Source: Phyto melanocephala (taxonomy: Eukaryota > Arthropoda > Insecta > Diptera > Rhinophoridae). Taken from it: 64,000 nt of DNA. The notes under the pieces were generated by a model that did no database searches, was not told where the DNA came from, and saw only the letters and a program-made list of their open reading frames with translations. Positions 44,848 through 57,376 of the stretch are shown piece by piece. The stretch's first letter is position 1; every line of letters begins with the position of its first letter. The DNA is taken from positions 149,202,802 through 149,266,801 of the forward strand of contig OW799233.1 of assembly GCA_941918925.1 (NCBI GenBank), given 5' to 3'. Both the position numbers and the translations under genes were made by a program.

Positions 44848-45938
44848 TCTATATATATAAAAGTGAAACTCTGTGTGTGTGTGTGACCCGAAACTATAAA
44901 ACCGATCGGGCTCAAACTTTGGTAAGTTGTTGTACACATACCAGGGAGTGTTTATGGGTGGAAAAAGTGGGCGGGACCACGCCCATAAAAAATTAGTTAT
45001 CATTTTTAGCTACTTGCACATGACCGATCTTTCTGAAACTTTGCACACATATCGAGCTGTCATGACTAAATAATTTCGTGATAAGAAAAGTGGGCGGGGC
45101 CACACCCATAAAAAAATTATAATTTTGAGGTACTTGCACATGACCGATCTTTCTGAAACTTTGCACACATATCGAGCTGTCATGACCAAATAATTTCATG
45201 ATAAGAAAAGTGGCCGGGCCACGCCCATAAAAAAGTTTTAATTTTGAGGTACTTGAACTGGACTGATTTTTCTGAAACTTTGCACACATATTGAGCTGTC
45301 ATGACTTTACAATTTCGTGATTAAAAAAGTGGTCAGTGCCACGCCCATAAAAAAAGTTATAATTTTGAGGTACTTGCACTGGACTGATTTTTCTGAAACT
45401 TTGCACACATATTGAGCTGTCATGACTTTATAATTTCGTGATTAAAAAAGTGGGCAGGGCCACGCCCATAAAAAATAGTAATAATTTTGAGGTTCTTGCA
45501 CTGGACCGATTTTTCTGAAACTTTCCACACATACCGAGCTGTCATGACTTTACAATTTCGTGATAAGAAAAGTGGGCAGTGCCACGCCGATAAGAAAAAG
45601 GTATCATTTTGAGGTACTTGCACTGGACCGATTTTTCTAAAACTTTGCACACATATTGAGCTGTTATGACTTTAAAATTTCGTGATTAGAAAAGTGGGCA
45701 GGGCCACGCCCATAAAAAAATTATCATTTATAGCTACTTGAACTTCACCCATTTTCTGAAACTTTGCACACATATTGAGCTGTCATGACTATATAGCTTC
45801 GTTATTAGAAAAGTGGGCAGTGCCACGCCTATTAAAAAAAGTTGTAATTTTTAGCTTTTTGCACTTGATATTCAATTTAAATTCAGAATGCATTTTCATT
45901 CATTAAGGGGTGTAGCAACGCGCGCCGGGCTTTTCTAG
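44848..45938 (+). mobile_element. Helitron-like non-autonomous insertion with 120-bp tandem repeats
   Basis: It starts TCTATATATATAAAAGTGAA and ends with a GC-rich hairpin-forming stretch GCAACGCGCGCCGGGC, four T, and CTAG, inserted exactly between A (44847) and T (45939) with no duplication. Intact copies of the host repeat read ATATAAATAATATATTA at this point (18654-18670 and 22994-23010). TC start, CTAG end and A/T target are Helitron hallmarks. The interior is seven repeats of about 120 bp. Confidence 0.85.
44990..45870 (+). repeat. Seven tandem units of about 120 bp
   Basis: TTTGCACACATAT(C/T)GAGCTGTC recurs at about 45040, 45160, 45280, 45400, 45522, 45644 and 45763. Each unit also has GAAAAGTGGGC and GCCACGCCCATAAAAAA. 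The long minus-strand frames here are by-products of the repeat. Confidence 0.95.
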
Positions 45939-46329
45939 TAATATATAAAATTAAAAACGTTCACTCTAACCAGTATACCACGTCTGTATGTATGTGTTGT
46001 ATGTTGTTTTTGTGAAAACAAAAACCAGGTGGTCGTAGGTTTTTGCTCATATCTCAGTTGTTTATGTACCGATGTTTCTGATTTTCAATACCGATCTGCT
46101 CGCGAATATTTTTGATATTTAAATACCTCACGCGGGCCCAGGCGATGTCGGGGGGGCTTCAAAAAGTTGATTTTAACATATACACGGACAAACTGACAGA
46201 GCTTAATCGACTCCCCTTTTTAGAAAATATATACTTTAGAGGGTCGGAAATGAAAATTGTATATACATATACATATGTACCCTTTTTCACTATGTAAAGG
46301 TTATAAAAAGAAAACACTTATTGTTAAGA

Positions 46330-46560
46330 AAATTTAAAAGTTTTTATTTTGTATGAAGTACCATCGATACAATTAAGTTCTAAATAAAACTTCATGCAAT
46401 AGCCTCCATGACTTCTTCTGTAGGAACGAATTCGATGAACGCAATTTTCGATCACTTTTTTCACTAAATCAAGACGTATGCCAGGAATGGCACGTTCAAT
46501 ATTGATTTGTAAAGCTTGAAGAGAGTCCGATTTACTTCTTTGAGGAAGTTTTTTTTATAG
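46330..46560 (-). pseudogene. Mariner transposase C-terminal fragment
   Basis: On the minus strand one frame reads LQALQINIERAIPGIRLDLV, KKVIENCVHRIRSYRRSHGG, the usual tail of mariner transposases (NIERAI..I....L.KVIENW..R...C.RSRGGH). It lies after the third catalytic Asp, so no catalytic part is left. Confidence 0.75.
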
Positions 46561-49483
46561 TTTTTTGTTTTATTTTTTAATTCTTAATTTGTTAATGAGA
46601 TTTTGAAAATAAAGCTTATAACATTTTAAACTTTTTCAAGAATTTGGGTTAAAGGTCTACTGAGGATCTGATATAATGCATAGACCAGCTGGGTTTAAGC
46701 TTAAGCCAAATAAAAAGTTAGTTGGGAGCATATCCCGAATAATTTAGTAAATGATTTTTAATAAATATAGCAGCTAGCTTAATGAAAATAGGAACCGTTA
46801 ATATTATTTTTAACTACCTCTAGCTATTGATTCATACACTTTAGTTTCCGCAAAAAAACAACATTGTGGTAAAACCACTCTAAGTATTACTGTTATTGGA
46901 CTATTCTATTCAATATATTTCAATTGAAATAAGGCGGTTATGCAGATACATTTTTTTAGTCTACTTAAATGCTTACAATTTAATTTAAAAATGTTTAGGA
47001 AGTTTAATAATTTATGAAAATGAACTAAAGCCAGAATAAGGGATTTATAATAAATTTAATGAAAAATTCAAACGAAAATTAATTTATAACATTTTTTTTA
47101 ATTTCAAGAGCAAGGAACTACAGTGAATGGTGAAAACTTTAGATTTATTTTTTTAATATTATTAAAATAATACACATGTTAAAATAAAAATAAAAAAGTG
47201 AAAACAATTTAATATAAAAATATTTTACTTTCTAGTAAATAAAACTAAACGTTAAAAAATATTTTATTTTCAAATATTCACAAATTGTGGTATTAACTCT
47301 TTTATCAAAAAGGCAGTTTGAATAGGAAAAAGTACCTAAAGTGTTCTAAGGTCCTAGTGTAGCATGTTTTGTTTTAATCAAAGAACATTGTCTGGCGTAT
47401 AAGCACAGAATATGATAGTCTGTGGTATAAGTGTGGTTAGTAATAGTGGTGATAAAGTCAATAGTAAATTAAAATTGTGTCACTATAGACATTTCATGCA
47501 TTTCGCTTTTTATAAGTATAAACAAAATAGAATACATACATACATACATACATAATTACATATATACATACATATATAAAAAATAGCATATGTAAGTAGG
47601 AACATTTAGCGACTTATTTTCGAAAGAAATGGGTGGCATCCTTGACCTAGACACATCAATTTTTACCGGTAAAAAGGCTTGATCAAAGGGAGCGAAGGAG
47701 TTCAATGAATTATTTACCTATTTAGTGAGAATCAAATGGAATATATTTGCCTACAAAAACTATTGACTGAAATTAAGCTGAAGCTTAAGAAGAAGGATTC
47801 TGATTAAATTAGAATAGTTAGTTCTATTGTATGCACCAACTATGTAGAACTTGCAAACTGGTCACTAGTTTTTATTAATTTGCTTTTTTTACCGGCCTAA
47901 TCACAATTTCTTTAAACTTATTATTCAAAATTTAATCATAGCAAAATTGTTCCATTTGCTTATTCAACTGAAAGAAGTTTCTTAGTTTTTTGAAAAACAA
48001 AAAAATTATTTAAATTTGACAAAAATCATTTAGACAAATCATTAAAAATATGTTATCCCTTTCAAGCATTTACATTTTACAACCTACATTAAAACTATAA
48101 CCAAATATTTATTCTAAAAAAAAAACCAAGTCAATAAACCGTATTTTGCATAAAAGCACGATATTACAATATCAGCGGCAAGGCAAATGAAATGATTGAC
48201 ACAGAAATCAAATTATGAATTTATTAATAAACATACAAATAAGGTATAATATTACAAATCGAAATCGTTACATTTGAATTTAAATATCTAGTTCTATTTG
48301 AAAAATAATTTACATTTTATGTGTTTGTTTATAACTTGAAATTTTTGTGATTTTTTTTATTTAAAAGAATATCATTAAAGGTGTACAGGTCAACCAACTT
48401 AGATGTGCGAAAATGTAAAATTTTGCATTCGTTGGCATGAATAAAATCTTATTTTGCATGTCCTGATTTATCTTTAAAATATATACATTGTTTTTATACT
48501 TTAGGAGGACGTGGTACCGTCTACACAAATGAAACCAATTTTTTTAATGTTTTCGGCGAACTTTATTAGCTATTCGCTTTTATACGACTTTTTATTATCT
48601 CAGCTGTATGTCTTTGGTGCCTTGCCACATCTAAACATATCTGTTTTGCGAAATGTTTTGCAAGCAATTTATGCTCGTAGTTAGTTAGTGGCAATAGCAA
48701 AAGTAGCTATAAATAGTGTTTTTTGTACTTTGCTGTGTTATGTTTTACGAAACTGAAATTGGCGACGTGAACACCCTTATTATAATTCTAATATGTTTGT
48801 TAATTACCAACACGTTAAATAGTTTGAATTTATTTACAATAAATGGTTGAAATGACCTATTAAATGAGCTTAAATATTTTCTAAACGTTTTAATAAATGT
48901 ATGTACAGATGCATCAATACGACTTTTTGCCGATACGATACCAATACGTAGGTAAAATTGACACAATAAAAAAATAATACAGATTACGATATCAGTAACA
49001 TAATTGATAAACATAATATTTATGTTTAAAAAACAAATTTTTTGCAAGTCTCTTTGAATTCAAGATATTCAAGACTTGGATCAAGGATTAAATATTGAGG
49101 ATAAACAAAATGTTTCGATATTTTTCAAACCATTAAATCTTTCAATTCAGTGACTAATTTATGCGAGCCAGACTAACACTCCCTCTTTGTTAGTAAATTT
49201 GTTATGTTTTCTAATAATTCGAAGACTTTTAACTGAACCCAGCAAAAACTAGGTAATGACTTGCTCTTACTGAAGTACATACTTTTCAATGACTATTACA
49301 TATTGTCTGTCTTACTAAGAAGTGTTTTAGTAATGACTTGGGTTTAAAATATGATAAATAAGTACTTTTGTTTCTGACATTTGCTCAGATGCACACCAAA
49401 TACAATTATCTTATTGCGATATTTGTTAGAAGACATTCAAATAACTTTTTATTATCCTCATTTCGGCTATCATGCATTAAGTA
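46561..49483. other. Non-coding stretch
   Basis: No gene recognised. Microsatellite (CATA)n at about 47534-47575, palindrome CTTTTTACCGGTAAAAA near 47665, and the small inverted fragment of the 12454 repeat family at 46790-46880. Confidence 0.45.
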
Positions 49484-50036
49484 AAAGGTCCGCCAAATAA
49501 CTTTTTTTTTTTTGAAAATGCCATAAAAAAAGTGTGGCTTCGGCTGTGTGGCACGTAGTGCCGTCCTGTTGAAATCAAATGTTGCCAATATCCTCCTTTT
49601 CAATTTTTGTGAACAAAAATTCGTTTAACATGGTCCGATAACGATCGCCATTGACTACGGCCACTCCTTGCTCATTTTCGAAGAAAAATGGGCCAATAAT
49701 GCCTCTGGACCAAAATCCGCACCAAACTGTGACTCGTTTTGGGTGTATCGGCTTTTCAATGTATGCATGCGGGTTTTCTGTGCCCTAAATGCGACAATTT
49801 TGCTTGTTTACATACCCCCAAGATCAAAATGACCTTCAACTGAAGAGATGATTTTTTTTTGGCAAAATCGAACAAAGTAATGTCGCAATATTTCCCAACG
49901 TTTTTCAAGCGTAAACACAACCATATTCGTTCAGCGGAAGGATAAAACTAATTATCTGTCGAATCAGACATGAGCTAAGTATTACCATTTACGAAATAAG
50001 CACTAGTTGAAAAAAAACGTTAGATGGCGGACCCTT
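49484..50036 (-). mobile_element. Deleted mariner with terminal repeats and TA duplication
   Basis: Ends AAAGGTCCGCCAAATAACTT and complement of AACGTTAGATGGCGGACCCTT, about 26 bp with a few mismatches; TA on both sides (49482-49483, 50037-50038). Minus-strand frames show EKRWEILRHYF, ENPH-like, KPIHPKRVTVWCGFW-like, GPFFFENEQG-like, DRYRTML-like and the second catalytic block FQQDGTTCHTAEA-like, interrupted by frameshifts. The third Asp region is deleted. Confidence 0.9.
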
Positions 50037-50162
50037 TACAACACTAATTTTTGCTTAGGCCAGCAACAAGGACCGGGTCTGCTAGTAGGTAATAATGTTT
50101 TTGACAATATCGTCGAGGCAGTTCATTAGTAAATATATGTCTTATAGATTATTACTGATTGT

Positions 50163-51267
50163 TATACCCTTCACGTGTAGTGCCAAGGGTATATATGTAT
50201 AGCCTTATAATTCTGTTTGTAATTTCTACAATATTGATTTCCGACCCCACAAGTAAATATATATTTTCTGAAAGCTTATGGCAAATGAAGTCGATTGAGC
50301 CATATATCCGTCTGTCCGTGTGTTGGTTGAAATCTACTTTTAGAAGCCTCCACATGTTACTTAGATCTGTACGTCGTATCAATCTTTTGCAAATATCCGG
50401 GAATGAATCACTATTGAAATCCAGCACGATCCCATTATAACTTTCTGAGATATGAGTAAATGAAGACGATTGCCTATTTTTTTCCATATTTTAACAAAAA
50501 AAAAAAAAAAATATTTTTCAGTACCAGGTTAATATATAGAGAGGTATGTTACTTTTTATGAGTGTGATATGTCTCTAGCTATGATCTTGCAATTTTGGAT
50601 TAATCGGTTACTAACCGACAAAGTTATAGGCAAATATAATTGAGAAAAATATAAATTTTTTTTAAATATATCAAACTATTGAAGCTTCTAATCAGTTCTT
50701 GAATTTGCTAAAGACACCTGAATACAAACCGTAGCCTCGAAAAGCATTGTCGAGAAAAACTGACAAAACGATTTTTAAAAATAACTGAGCTATAAACACA
50801 AAAATACAAATGCTTGGGTGTTTTTCCTAAAATTTTTAAACGAAATTTGCTTTGGGACAACAGAGAGAAATGATATGGATATCAGAAGAAAGGCCTTGAC
50901 TAGCACTAAGACATTACAATAATTTTAAAATTCAAGATGGCCGCCACTACGAAATGGCGTACAATTAATTTACATATGGGTAAATTCTAGTAATTAAAGA
51001 TGTATCCACTTCAGCCCCCTTAATATTGACATCAAACGAAAGGACTTTGCCGGTGAAATACAGTTAACACAAAAAAAGTAAAAATCCAAGATGGCGTCTA
51101 CAAAAAATGGCGGAAAGTTCTTTTAACCTTATCAAAATGGGTATCAATTAAGAGGGCTTGACTAGAAGAATACAGTTAACTATGTAAGAATTCAAAATAA
51201 ATCAGAAATTTAAGCTAAATTACATGATGGTGAAGATTATTTTCAGATTCAGCACTCTTACTTGTTT
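50163..51267 (-). repeat. Long dispersed repeat, mini-me-like termini
   Basis: It starts TATACCCTTCACGTGTAGTG...AAGGGTATA, has CCGTCTGTCCGTGTGTTGGT and CCCATTATAACTTTCTGAGA, then a distinct interior (AAGATGGCCGCCACTACGAA; AAGATGGCGTCTACAAAAAA), and ends CAGCACTCTTACTTGTTT. Copies or fragments: 21588-22200 and about 53900-54310. Confidence 0.75.
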
Positions 51268-51271
51268 AAAT

Positions 51272-51571
51272 TCAAATTAACGTATCGGCGAGTAAAAAAT
51301 GCGAAATTTTCGCTCTTATAAAAATAAACGACTTTTGAAATTCCATAGTAATCCGCGTTGTCAACTTGGTGTATAGATATATTTTTGTAAATGGCTGAAG
51401 GTCAATACAGCACATTTCAGCCAATCGGCGAGCCGTTAAAAATTTATAATTTTTTGTAGAATTTGGGTCCAATGCACTTTTAGTCATGTTCTTCTTGTAA
51501 CTAATAGACTTATCGTCAATACCATTCACGTAAATGGTTAAGATAATTACTTGTTGACGTTGACTTTCCAA
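51272..51571 (-). CDS. Unrecognised 99-codon ORF
   Basis: Open frame starting MESQRQQVIILTIYVNGIDD and containing NYKFLTARRLAEMCCIDLQP. No domain recognised, no splice context proposed, and it abuts a dispersed repeat. It may be a chance frame or a transposon scrap. Confidence 0.15.
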   Translation of the reverse strand: MESQRQQVIILTIYVNGIDDKSISYKKNMTKSALDPNSTKNYKFLTARRLAEMCCIDLQPFTKIYLYTKLTTRITMEFQKSFIFIRAKISHFLLADTLI

Positions 51572-52794
51572 ATCTTAACAAAATTTAAAGTTTTATTAAA
51601 AATATATACTACATATGTACACATATAAAAAAAAAATACTCTTTCAGAATCATATTTTCATCTTCAAAACAAAGCAAAATTTTTATTTTTCAAGTATTTG
51701 CTTTCTGTTAATAAAAATTTCACTAAAATACTAAAATACTTCGGAAATTCCATTAGTATTAACAACTTTAGCCACCTTCCTTATTTTTGATTTTCTTTTG
51801 AAAAGCTCATTGTAGTGTTCCAGTAGTTTCAGTCAGTAGAAGATATACAATCACTGAAATTTTCTGAATTCAATGAGCTTTCTGAAATAGTATTGTTCCT
51901 TTGTGTTTCTTTTTAAAAATAACTATTCAGATTTTTTGCGTCAGTTTTATAGAAAATTTTAATAAAGTTACTTTTAATATGTACTCTTAAATAATTATGC
52001 ATACAAGCGCGTTGAAAAAATAAGTGGATATGTTTTCTTCCAGTTTTTGAGAGTAACCGTATTGTATATTTTATTCTTTTTGACTCTTAAGATGCTAAAA
52101 TTACTTTACTTTTTTTACAATTTAGTGTTGAGGTAAGTATTAAAGGGCTAAGTCGCCAGCCGAAATCAGCCAAGCCCAGTCGACGGCTGAAAGCCGATCG
52201 ACTTGGACCTCTGATGCAGAAATTAAGGGCATTTTTAGTTCAATGAATTTGTTTTAATCAAAGATATGTAATCAAATATATTTAAAGGCTGTTAAAAATG
52301 GGTTAAGATGTTAATCTGTTTTATGGCTAGATGATAACAATAACAGTGAAAAAATTATTTTTTTTTCAATTTTAAATAATTATTATAAATATTTGATCTC
52401 TTTCTTAAAAGTCTTAAGCAGAATTAATAAAATTTTTGTACATAATATGTATGTACGTACAAGTTTGTTAATTTTCGTTGTTAAGTTTTTTTAACTGTGA
52501 TTATTGTAAAGGCTGACATAAAATATTTTTTTTAATATATTTATAAAAAGTATAAAACTGAAAAATTATTAATTTTGAATCCTTATTATTGTTTTGTATA
52601 GAATTTATGAAATTAAAAAAATTTATTATATAGTAAAAAGGCATAAACAAATTTTTTTTAAAGTTTTTTTTTTAAATTTTATTTTTTTTTGTTAAGTTTT
52701 ATTTTTTTTACCCTGAACTGTAAAATACTACATATTTTATTGTTATATTTTTAACACAAAAATTGTATACTTTTTATGCAAAATTAATTGATTT
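51572..52794. other. Non-coding AT-rich stretch
   Basis: No gene. At about 52152-52210 a GC-richer block has inverted parts (GTCGACGGCTGAAAGCCGAT), unlike its surroundings; origin unknown. Confidence 0.4.
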
Positions 52795-52995
52795 TTCAAG
52801 TATACTTTCTGAAAGCTTATGAATAGGGGAGTCGATTAAGCATTACCCATCTGTCCGTGTGTATGTTAAAATCAAAATTTTTCACCCCCCAGGATCGCTA
52901 AGACCCGTGAAAGGCATAACAATATCAGAAATTTTCGGGAGCAGATTGGTGTTGGAAATCAGCATAATCGCCCTATAACTATTTGAAATATGAGC
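52795..52995 (-). repeat. Mini-me-like repeat fragment
   Basis: TTTCTGAAAGCTTATGAATA, GGGGAGTCGATTAAGC, CTGTCCGTGTGTATG and ATCGCCCTATAACTATTTGA match the core of the family. Both ends are missing. Confidence 0.75.
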
Positions 52996-53059
52996 AAATT
53001 TCGCTTATTTCTGCCACAACAATTAAAACTTTCTAGCCCTAGGACAATTTATAGACACG

Positions 53060-53890
53060 GTTGTTACTATTTATAGATTTGGTATGCCTTTGGAGGTGAA
53101 ACAAAAACGGTTTTGGCTATCAATGAAATTCGTTATTCCTGTGAAAGTACGTTCGATGCCATTATGCATGGAACTAGATTTCTTTTGCATGGCCACCACG
53201 GGTACGCTTGCAGAAGTTCAGACGCTGAACCCAATTTTCGACGGTTTTCAAGCGTAAATCGGGCGATACTGCTGCAACTTCACTTTCGATATTCGTACGA
53301 AGTTCATCAAACGTCGCTGGCTTGTTGGCATAGACCATAGACTTGACGTAGGCCTACAGGAAATAGTCAAACGGCGTCAAATCGCACGACCGAAGCGGCC
53401 AATCGACTGGACCATATCGTGAAATAACACGTTCTCCAAATAAAATTGATTGTGACTTTCGCTGTGTGACTTGTAGCGCCGTCCTGTTGGAACCACATGT
53501 GCTCCAAGTCCATATCATCCAAATGGGCCAAAAATATTCTATTATCATTGAACTGTAGCGATTCCCATTCACAGTAACGTGCCGGTCTTGATCATCACGG
53601 AAGAAGAACGGAATGCAATGATGACTCATGAAGTACGTGTGGATTACTGTCTGACCAATAACGCATATTTTGCTTATTGACGAAGCCATTCAGCCAGAAA
53701 TGAGAAATGGCCATAAATTGGACGTAGCGCTCTTAACGTTAAGGCCACTGACTCCGAATTTCGGTAGTAAATTTTAATAATTTTGACTCGTTGTTGGCTC
53801 GTATATCTTTCCATCATGTAATGGCACACCTTAGTGAAGAGAAATGTCAAAAGAGCTAAAAAACTATGGCGTCGTTTGCTTTCCCTATCG
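53060..53890 (-). pseudogene. Degenerate mariner transposase
   Basis: Minus-strand order: MMERYTSQQRVKIIKIYYRN and LRALRPIYGH at about 53820-53710 (N-terminal), deletion, then ENRHVTVNG-like and RYSSMI, LEHMWFQQDGATSHTA around the second catalytic Asp (about 53510-53455), GPVDWPLRSCDLTPFDYFL with the third Asp (about 53410-53354), and NKPATFDELRTNIESEV near 53320. Frameshifts and a large internal deletion make it inactive. The WPxRSxDLTPxDYFLW block is typical of mariner-type transposases. Confidence 0.85.
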
Positions 53891-53899
53891 GTCTACTTT

Positions 53900-54310
53900 T
53901 GTAGCGTACCTGTTTAAAAAGCCTTTACCTTTGAAAAATTTTGGATAAATTGGTCACTAATCGGCAAAGTTATACGCAAAAATTATTTGAAAAAATATTT
54001 TTTTTTTATATATATCAAGATTTTTAAAATACTTAATTATAAGCCGTAATTTCAGAAATTATTTCTAAGAAAAACTAACAAATCGGTTTGAAACCAACTG
54101 AGATATAAGCACCAAAGTACAACTGCTTCGGCGTTTTTTCTAAAATTTACAAAAATTAAATAAAAAGGCCTTATCAGAATACAGTGAACTATGAAAAAGT
54201 GTAAAATTCAAGATGAAACACAATGGCGGATAATTCATTTTCTGTACCCCATCAATACAGCAATCAAATAAAGGGCTTGACTAGTAGAATATATGTAACT
54301 ATGTAAAAAT
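53900..54310. repeat. Fragment of the 50163-51267 repeat
   Basis: TTGGTCACTAATCGGCAAAG, AACTGAGATATAAGCACCAA and AAGGGCTTGACTAGTAGAAT correspond to sequence at 50600-51190. Confidence 0.6.
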
Positions 54311-54429
54311 TCAAATTCATATTCAAATTCATATTTATTTTTTCTGTGTACCCACAAAGTTAAATTAAAGTCATAAAGGCAAGCCATTTCTTAATCTGTT
54401 GAATTTGATACAAGACCACAATTTACCGA

Positions 54430-54640
54430 GGTCACTTTTTTCTTTGGGGCTGCGTCAAAAATAAGGTCTATGCCAATGGCCACAATCGATTCAAAACCTG
54501 AAACTCAGAATATGATAAACGAAACTGCCGCATTTGGAGGAAAAAATTTATACACATGTTTTAAACAACTTTAACGGTAAAAACGCTACATTTGACGGTG
54601 GGCGGCATGTTAGTAAAATCACTTAATTGTTTTTGCCTCA
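54430..54640 (+). pseudogene. Possible mariner C-terminal scrap
   Basis: One frame reads FFLWGCVKNKVYANGHNRF, like the block after the third catalytic Asp of mariner transposases, followed by NCRIWRKKF. Short and frameshifted. Confidence 0.45.
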
Positions 54641-56700
54641 ATTAGAAGACATTTGATGACATTGATAGGCCAGAAACAATTGAGAATTAGCCAATATTTG
54701 AAGCTTTATTGTTCCACATCTGCAGATTCTATCAAAGTATATACAGTCACGGCGAACAAATAAGCAAAATCATCTTTAAACCTTAATGCCATCAAACGCT
54801 CTGTTAAATAATGCAAAAATATTTGTTAGTAACAAATCTTTATTTAATTTTATTAAAAGTTCTCTGCTTAAAAAAAAAAACATTTTATATTTAAATAACA
54901 CAAATACATATACATAAATATGTATGTGTTTTTACATTAAAGAATCCAATATTAAGCTAAAATTTTTGTTCTCTTCTTTATTGGATTTTTATTAGAAGAC
55001 AATAATAAGCTAAATTTTTAAACATGTTTTTAGATGCAACATTAGCCTATAGCGACTTTATAAATACCCTAAAAAATTCAAATTAAATTGTTAATATTGT
55101 TTGTTACAAGCGATTCACAAAGTATATTGTTGTTCCGCATTAATGAAAATAATGTTAATGTAAAATCAAGACGAATTCATACAGGTGAAATTATCGGCCC
55201 AGCTGACGGGGAAGAGTATTGTCAACATTTTTTTGAATTCGCTTTGGTTTCACTTATTTGTTCAGAGATGGAAAATGAGATTTTAGTTTCAGTATTAAAC
55301 AATTAACTTAAGTGTACTTTCTTGATAATGCACCGAATTTATGTATACGCATATGTTGCTTTTGCACCATTTAAAATGTGTTTCACAAATATTTATCCCT
55401 TTTTAACTAAACATATAATAACAACTTTTCCATCCCTGAAATACGAAACGGCCTTGATAGAACACATCCCCAAAAAAATTGCTTGGTTGTATCAATTCGC
55501 TTTGCATATACCTGTATGAATATGCATTGTTTAAAATCATGTTTTAAAAAATGCTGTCATGACAATATCAATATTCATGCATTCTTTTACACTAACAGTG
55601 TAAACGTCTTTTTTTGTTGTTGCTACATCAGATTACTATCTGGATTCACTAGAACATAGAAAACAGAAGCTTGAAAATCTGCACGTATATGTATGTATTG
55701 TCATGAAAGCATTGTCAGGTGTAAGCGCTGGTTAAAGCAGCTAATACACGACAAGTTTTTTACATCTGGCTTGTCAAATTTGTGATTCACATGTATTTCT
55801 GCATGTCTGTCAAAATTTATGTATTTTACAGTCTACCGCCGCTGACAGTTTTTTTTAGTGGAAGAGATCGCTGCCAACAGCCAATGTCAGGTGGCTTGTC
55901 AGAACAAAATAAAGCTATAGCTATGAAATTTTGTCAGATGAATTTTTAATTTGAGGTAAGGTAACTCACGAGATAAAATATTGCATACATGAAAGTGTTA
56001 AAGTTGTTTGCGTTCGAAAGCATAGCAAAGTATGACTTTTCTACTGCTTATTATTTTAGCAGCAGGAAAAAGAGGGACAAATTTATTTTAAAAGGAAATT
56101 TTCCATATATCTTTCTTATTTACTACTACTTTTTGTAGCAGTGCGTAAGATGAAAGTATGACTTAAGGCCTCATTAGTCTTTACTTTCTGTTGTCGTTAT
56201 GTTACGTGCCATTCTGCTGTTTAATTTTTGTAGTTACTTGTCCTGTAAAAACTTATCTGCTTTACTTTATAAGATAACCTTACAAGAACAAACTTATTAT
56301 ATTTTTTGTATATTTTTTTTGTCAAAGTCCATACATAAAAAAGAAACTTGTAGTGTCAGATTTCATTCATAAGCAAAGAGAGTCTCTTTCTTGTAGCCAC
56401 CTTTAAAATAAAGGCACCTTCTCTTTTAATGGCCGTCACTTAACGTTGAATTCTATTTTCTACAGATTTATCCGCAACAGAACAGAACGTAAAAGAAACA
56501 ACAAACCACACAAACAGATTTTTAATTGAACAGAAACAAAACAGCTGATTCATAACAGCACAGAACGTACAAACTAATTCTGCCTTAAGTTGCTTCGGTT
56601 GCGGATGAAATTATCGCTCACTAATTGCAAAATAGAGACCTCTACATTGCATATAAAAATTATGCTTCTTGCAAATGCTCTTAATAAAATCAGGTAAGCA
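54641..56700. other. Non-coding stretch
   Basis: A 72-codon frame at 55088-55306 (IHTGEIIGPADGEEYCQHFF) has no recognisable domain. A possible small foldback has ATCCGCAAC near 56467 and GTTGCGGAT near 56598. Nothing else recognised. Confidence 0.35.
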
Positions 56701-57020
56701 TTAAAGACCATGACTGACTATCCTACAAAGTCGTGCGATTATGTCAAATAAAAATCTGATAGTTTTCTGTCCTACATGAAAAAATCGCAACAAAATATGT
56801 TATTGGATGCCACACTGTCATACTTGCTTAGAAAAGGCAACTCTGATCGCACAGAAACTATTATTTTATGAAAATTTTCAAAAGATTATCAAATCGGACA
56901 CACTTGTCAAAAAATCTGTCACACATGTGCACTTTGTGTCCACACTATCACACTTTCTGAACACACATAAAATTTTTGACATATCGAACGACTAAATCTG
57001 ATAGTCAGTCATGGCCTTAA
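56701..57020. mobile_element. TTAA-flanked MITE
   Basis: TTAAAGACCATGACTGACTA at the left and its complement ATAGTCAGTCATGGCCTTAA at the right (one difference in 20). TTAA at both outer ends suggests a piggyBac- or Kolobok-type target. The inner frame at 56807 is not a known protein. Confidence 0.85.
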
Positions 57021-57290
57021 GTAAGCAGTTCAAGAAGCACTTTTGGTAATGAGGTTTATTGACAAGTAGTAATGTATGAAGCCAAGCTACATATACTTAA
57101 ACTAAATAAAAGTCGACAAAGATTTTAATATTTAAATAATGATATTTTCATATTTTTAAAATTTGAGGAGGAGGAATATTAATTACAGTGCATAATTGAT
57201 TCAAATTTTTTCGTAATTAATTTAAAAGATATGTATATTATTATGGAGCCAGCAACGCGTCCCGAACTCTGATAGCAATTAATAAATACT

Positions 57291-57376
57291 ATTGGGGGAT
57301 TCACAGTAGTGTCATAAAATCGTATGTCCTATAATAATAGCATAAAAAATTAAGACTATTGTGAACAACCCCCCAT
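57291..57376. mobile_element. Short foldback element of about 86 bp
   Basis: TGGGGGATTCACAGTAGTGTC pairs imperfectly with GACTATTGTGAACAACCCCCCA. A related GATTCACAAGGTGTC (complement) occurs near 57887-57903, so the true element may run to about 57910. Confidence 0.5.

Larger units (their letters stand above)
44640..46307 (+). repeat. Mini-me-like repeat, copy 5, split by an insertion
   Basis: Left part 44640-44847 (partly deleted hairpin, CAACGTGTAGTCATGCAATA), right part 45939-46307 (CACTCTAACCAGTATACCAC, GGTGGTCGTAGGTTTTTGCT, AGCTTAATCGACTCCCC, terminal TATGTACCCTTTTTCACTAT). The parts join in register with copies 1 and 3 when 44848-45938 is removed. Confidence 0.85.

Noticed and set aside
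44993..45289. 98-codon frame with internal protein repeats (SFRKIGHVQV)
   Set aside because: Product of the 120-bp DNA tandem repeat; unit length divisible by three makes a repeated frame by chance.
44990..45870. CRISPR-like array
   Set aside because: Units are contiguous 120-bp repeats without unique spacers in an insect-type genome.
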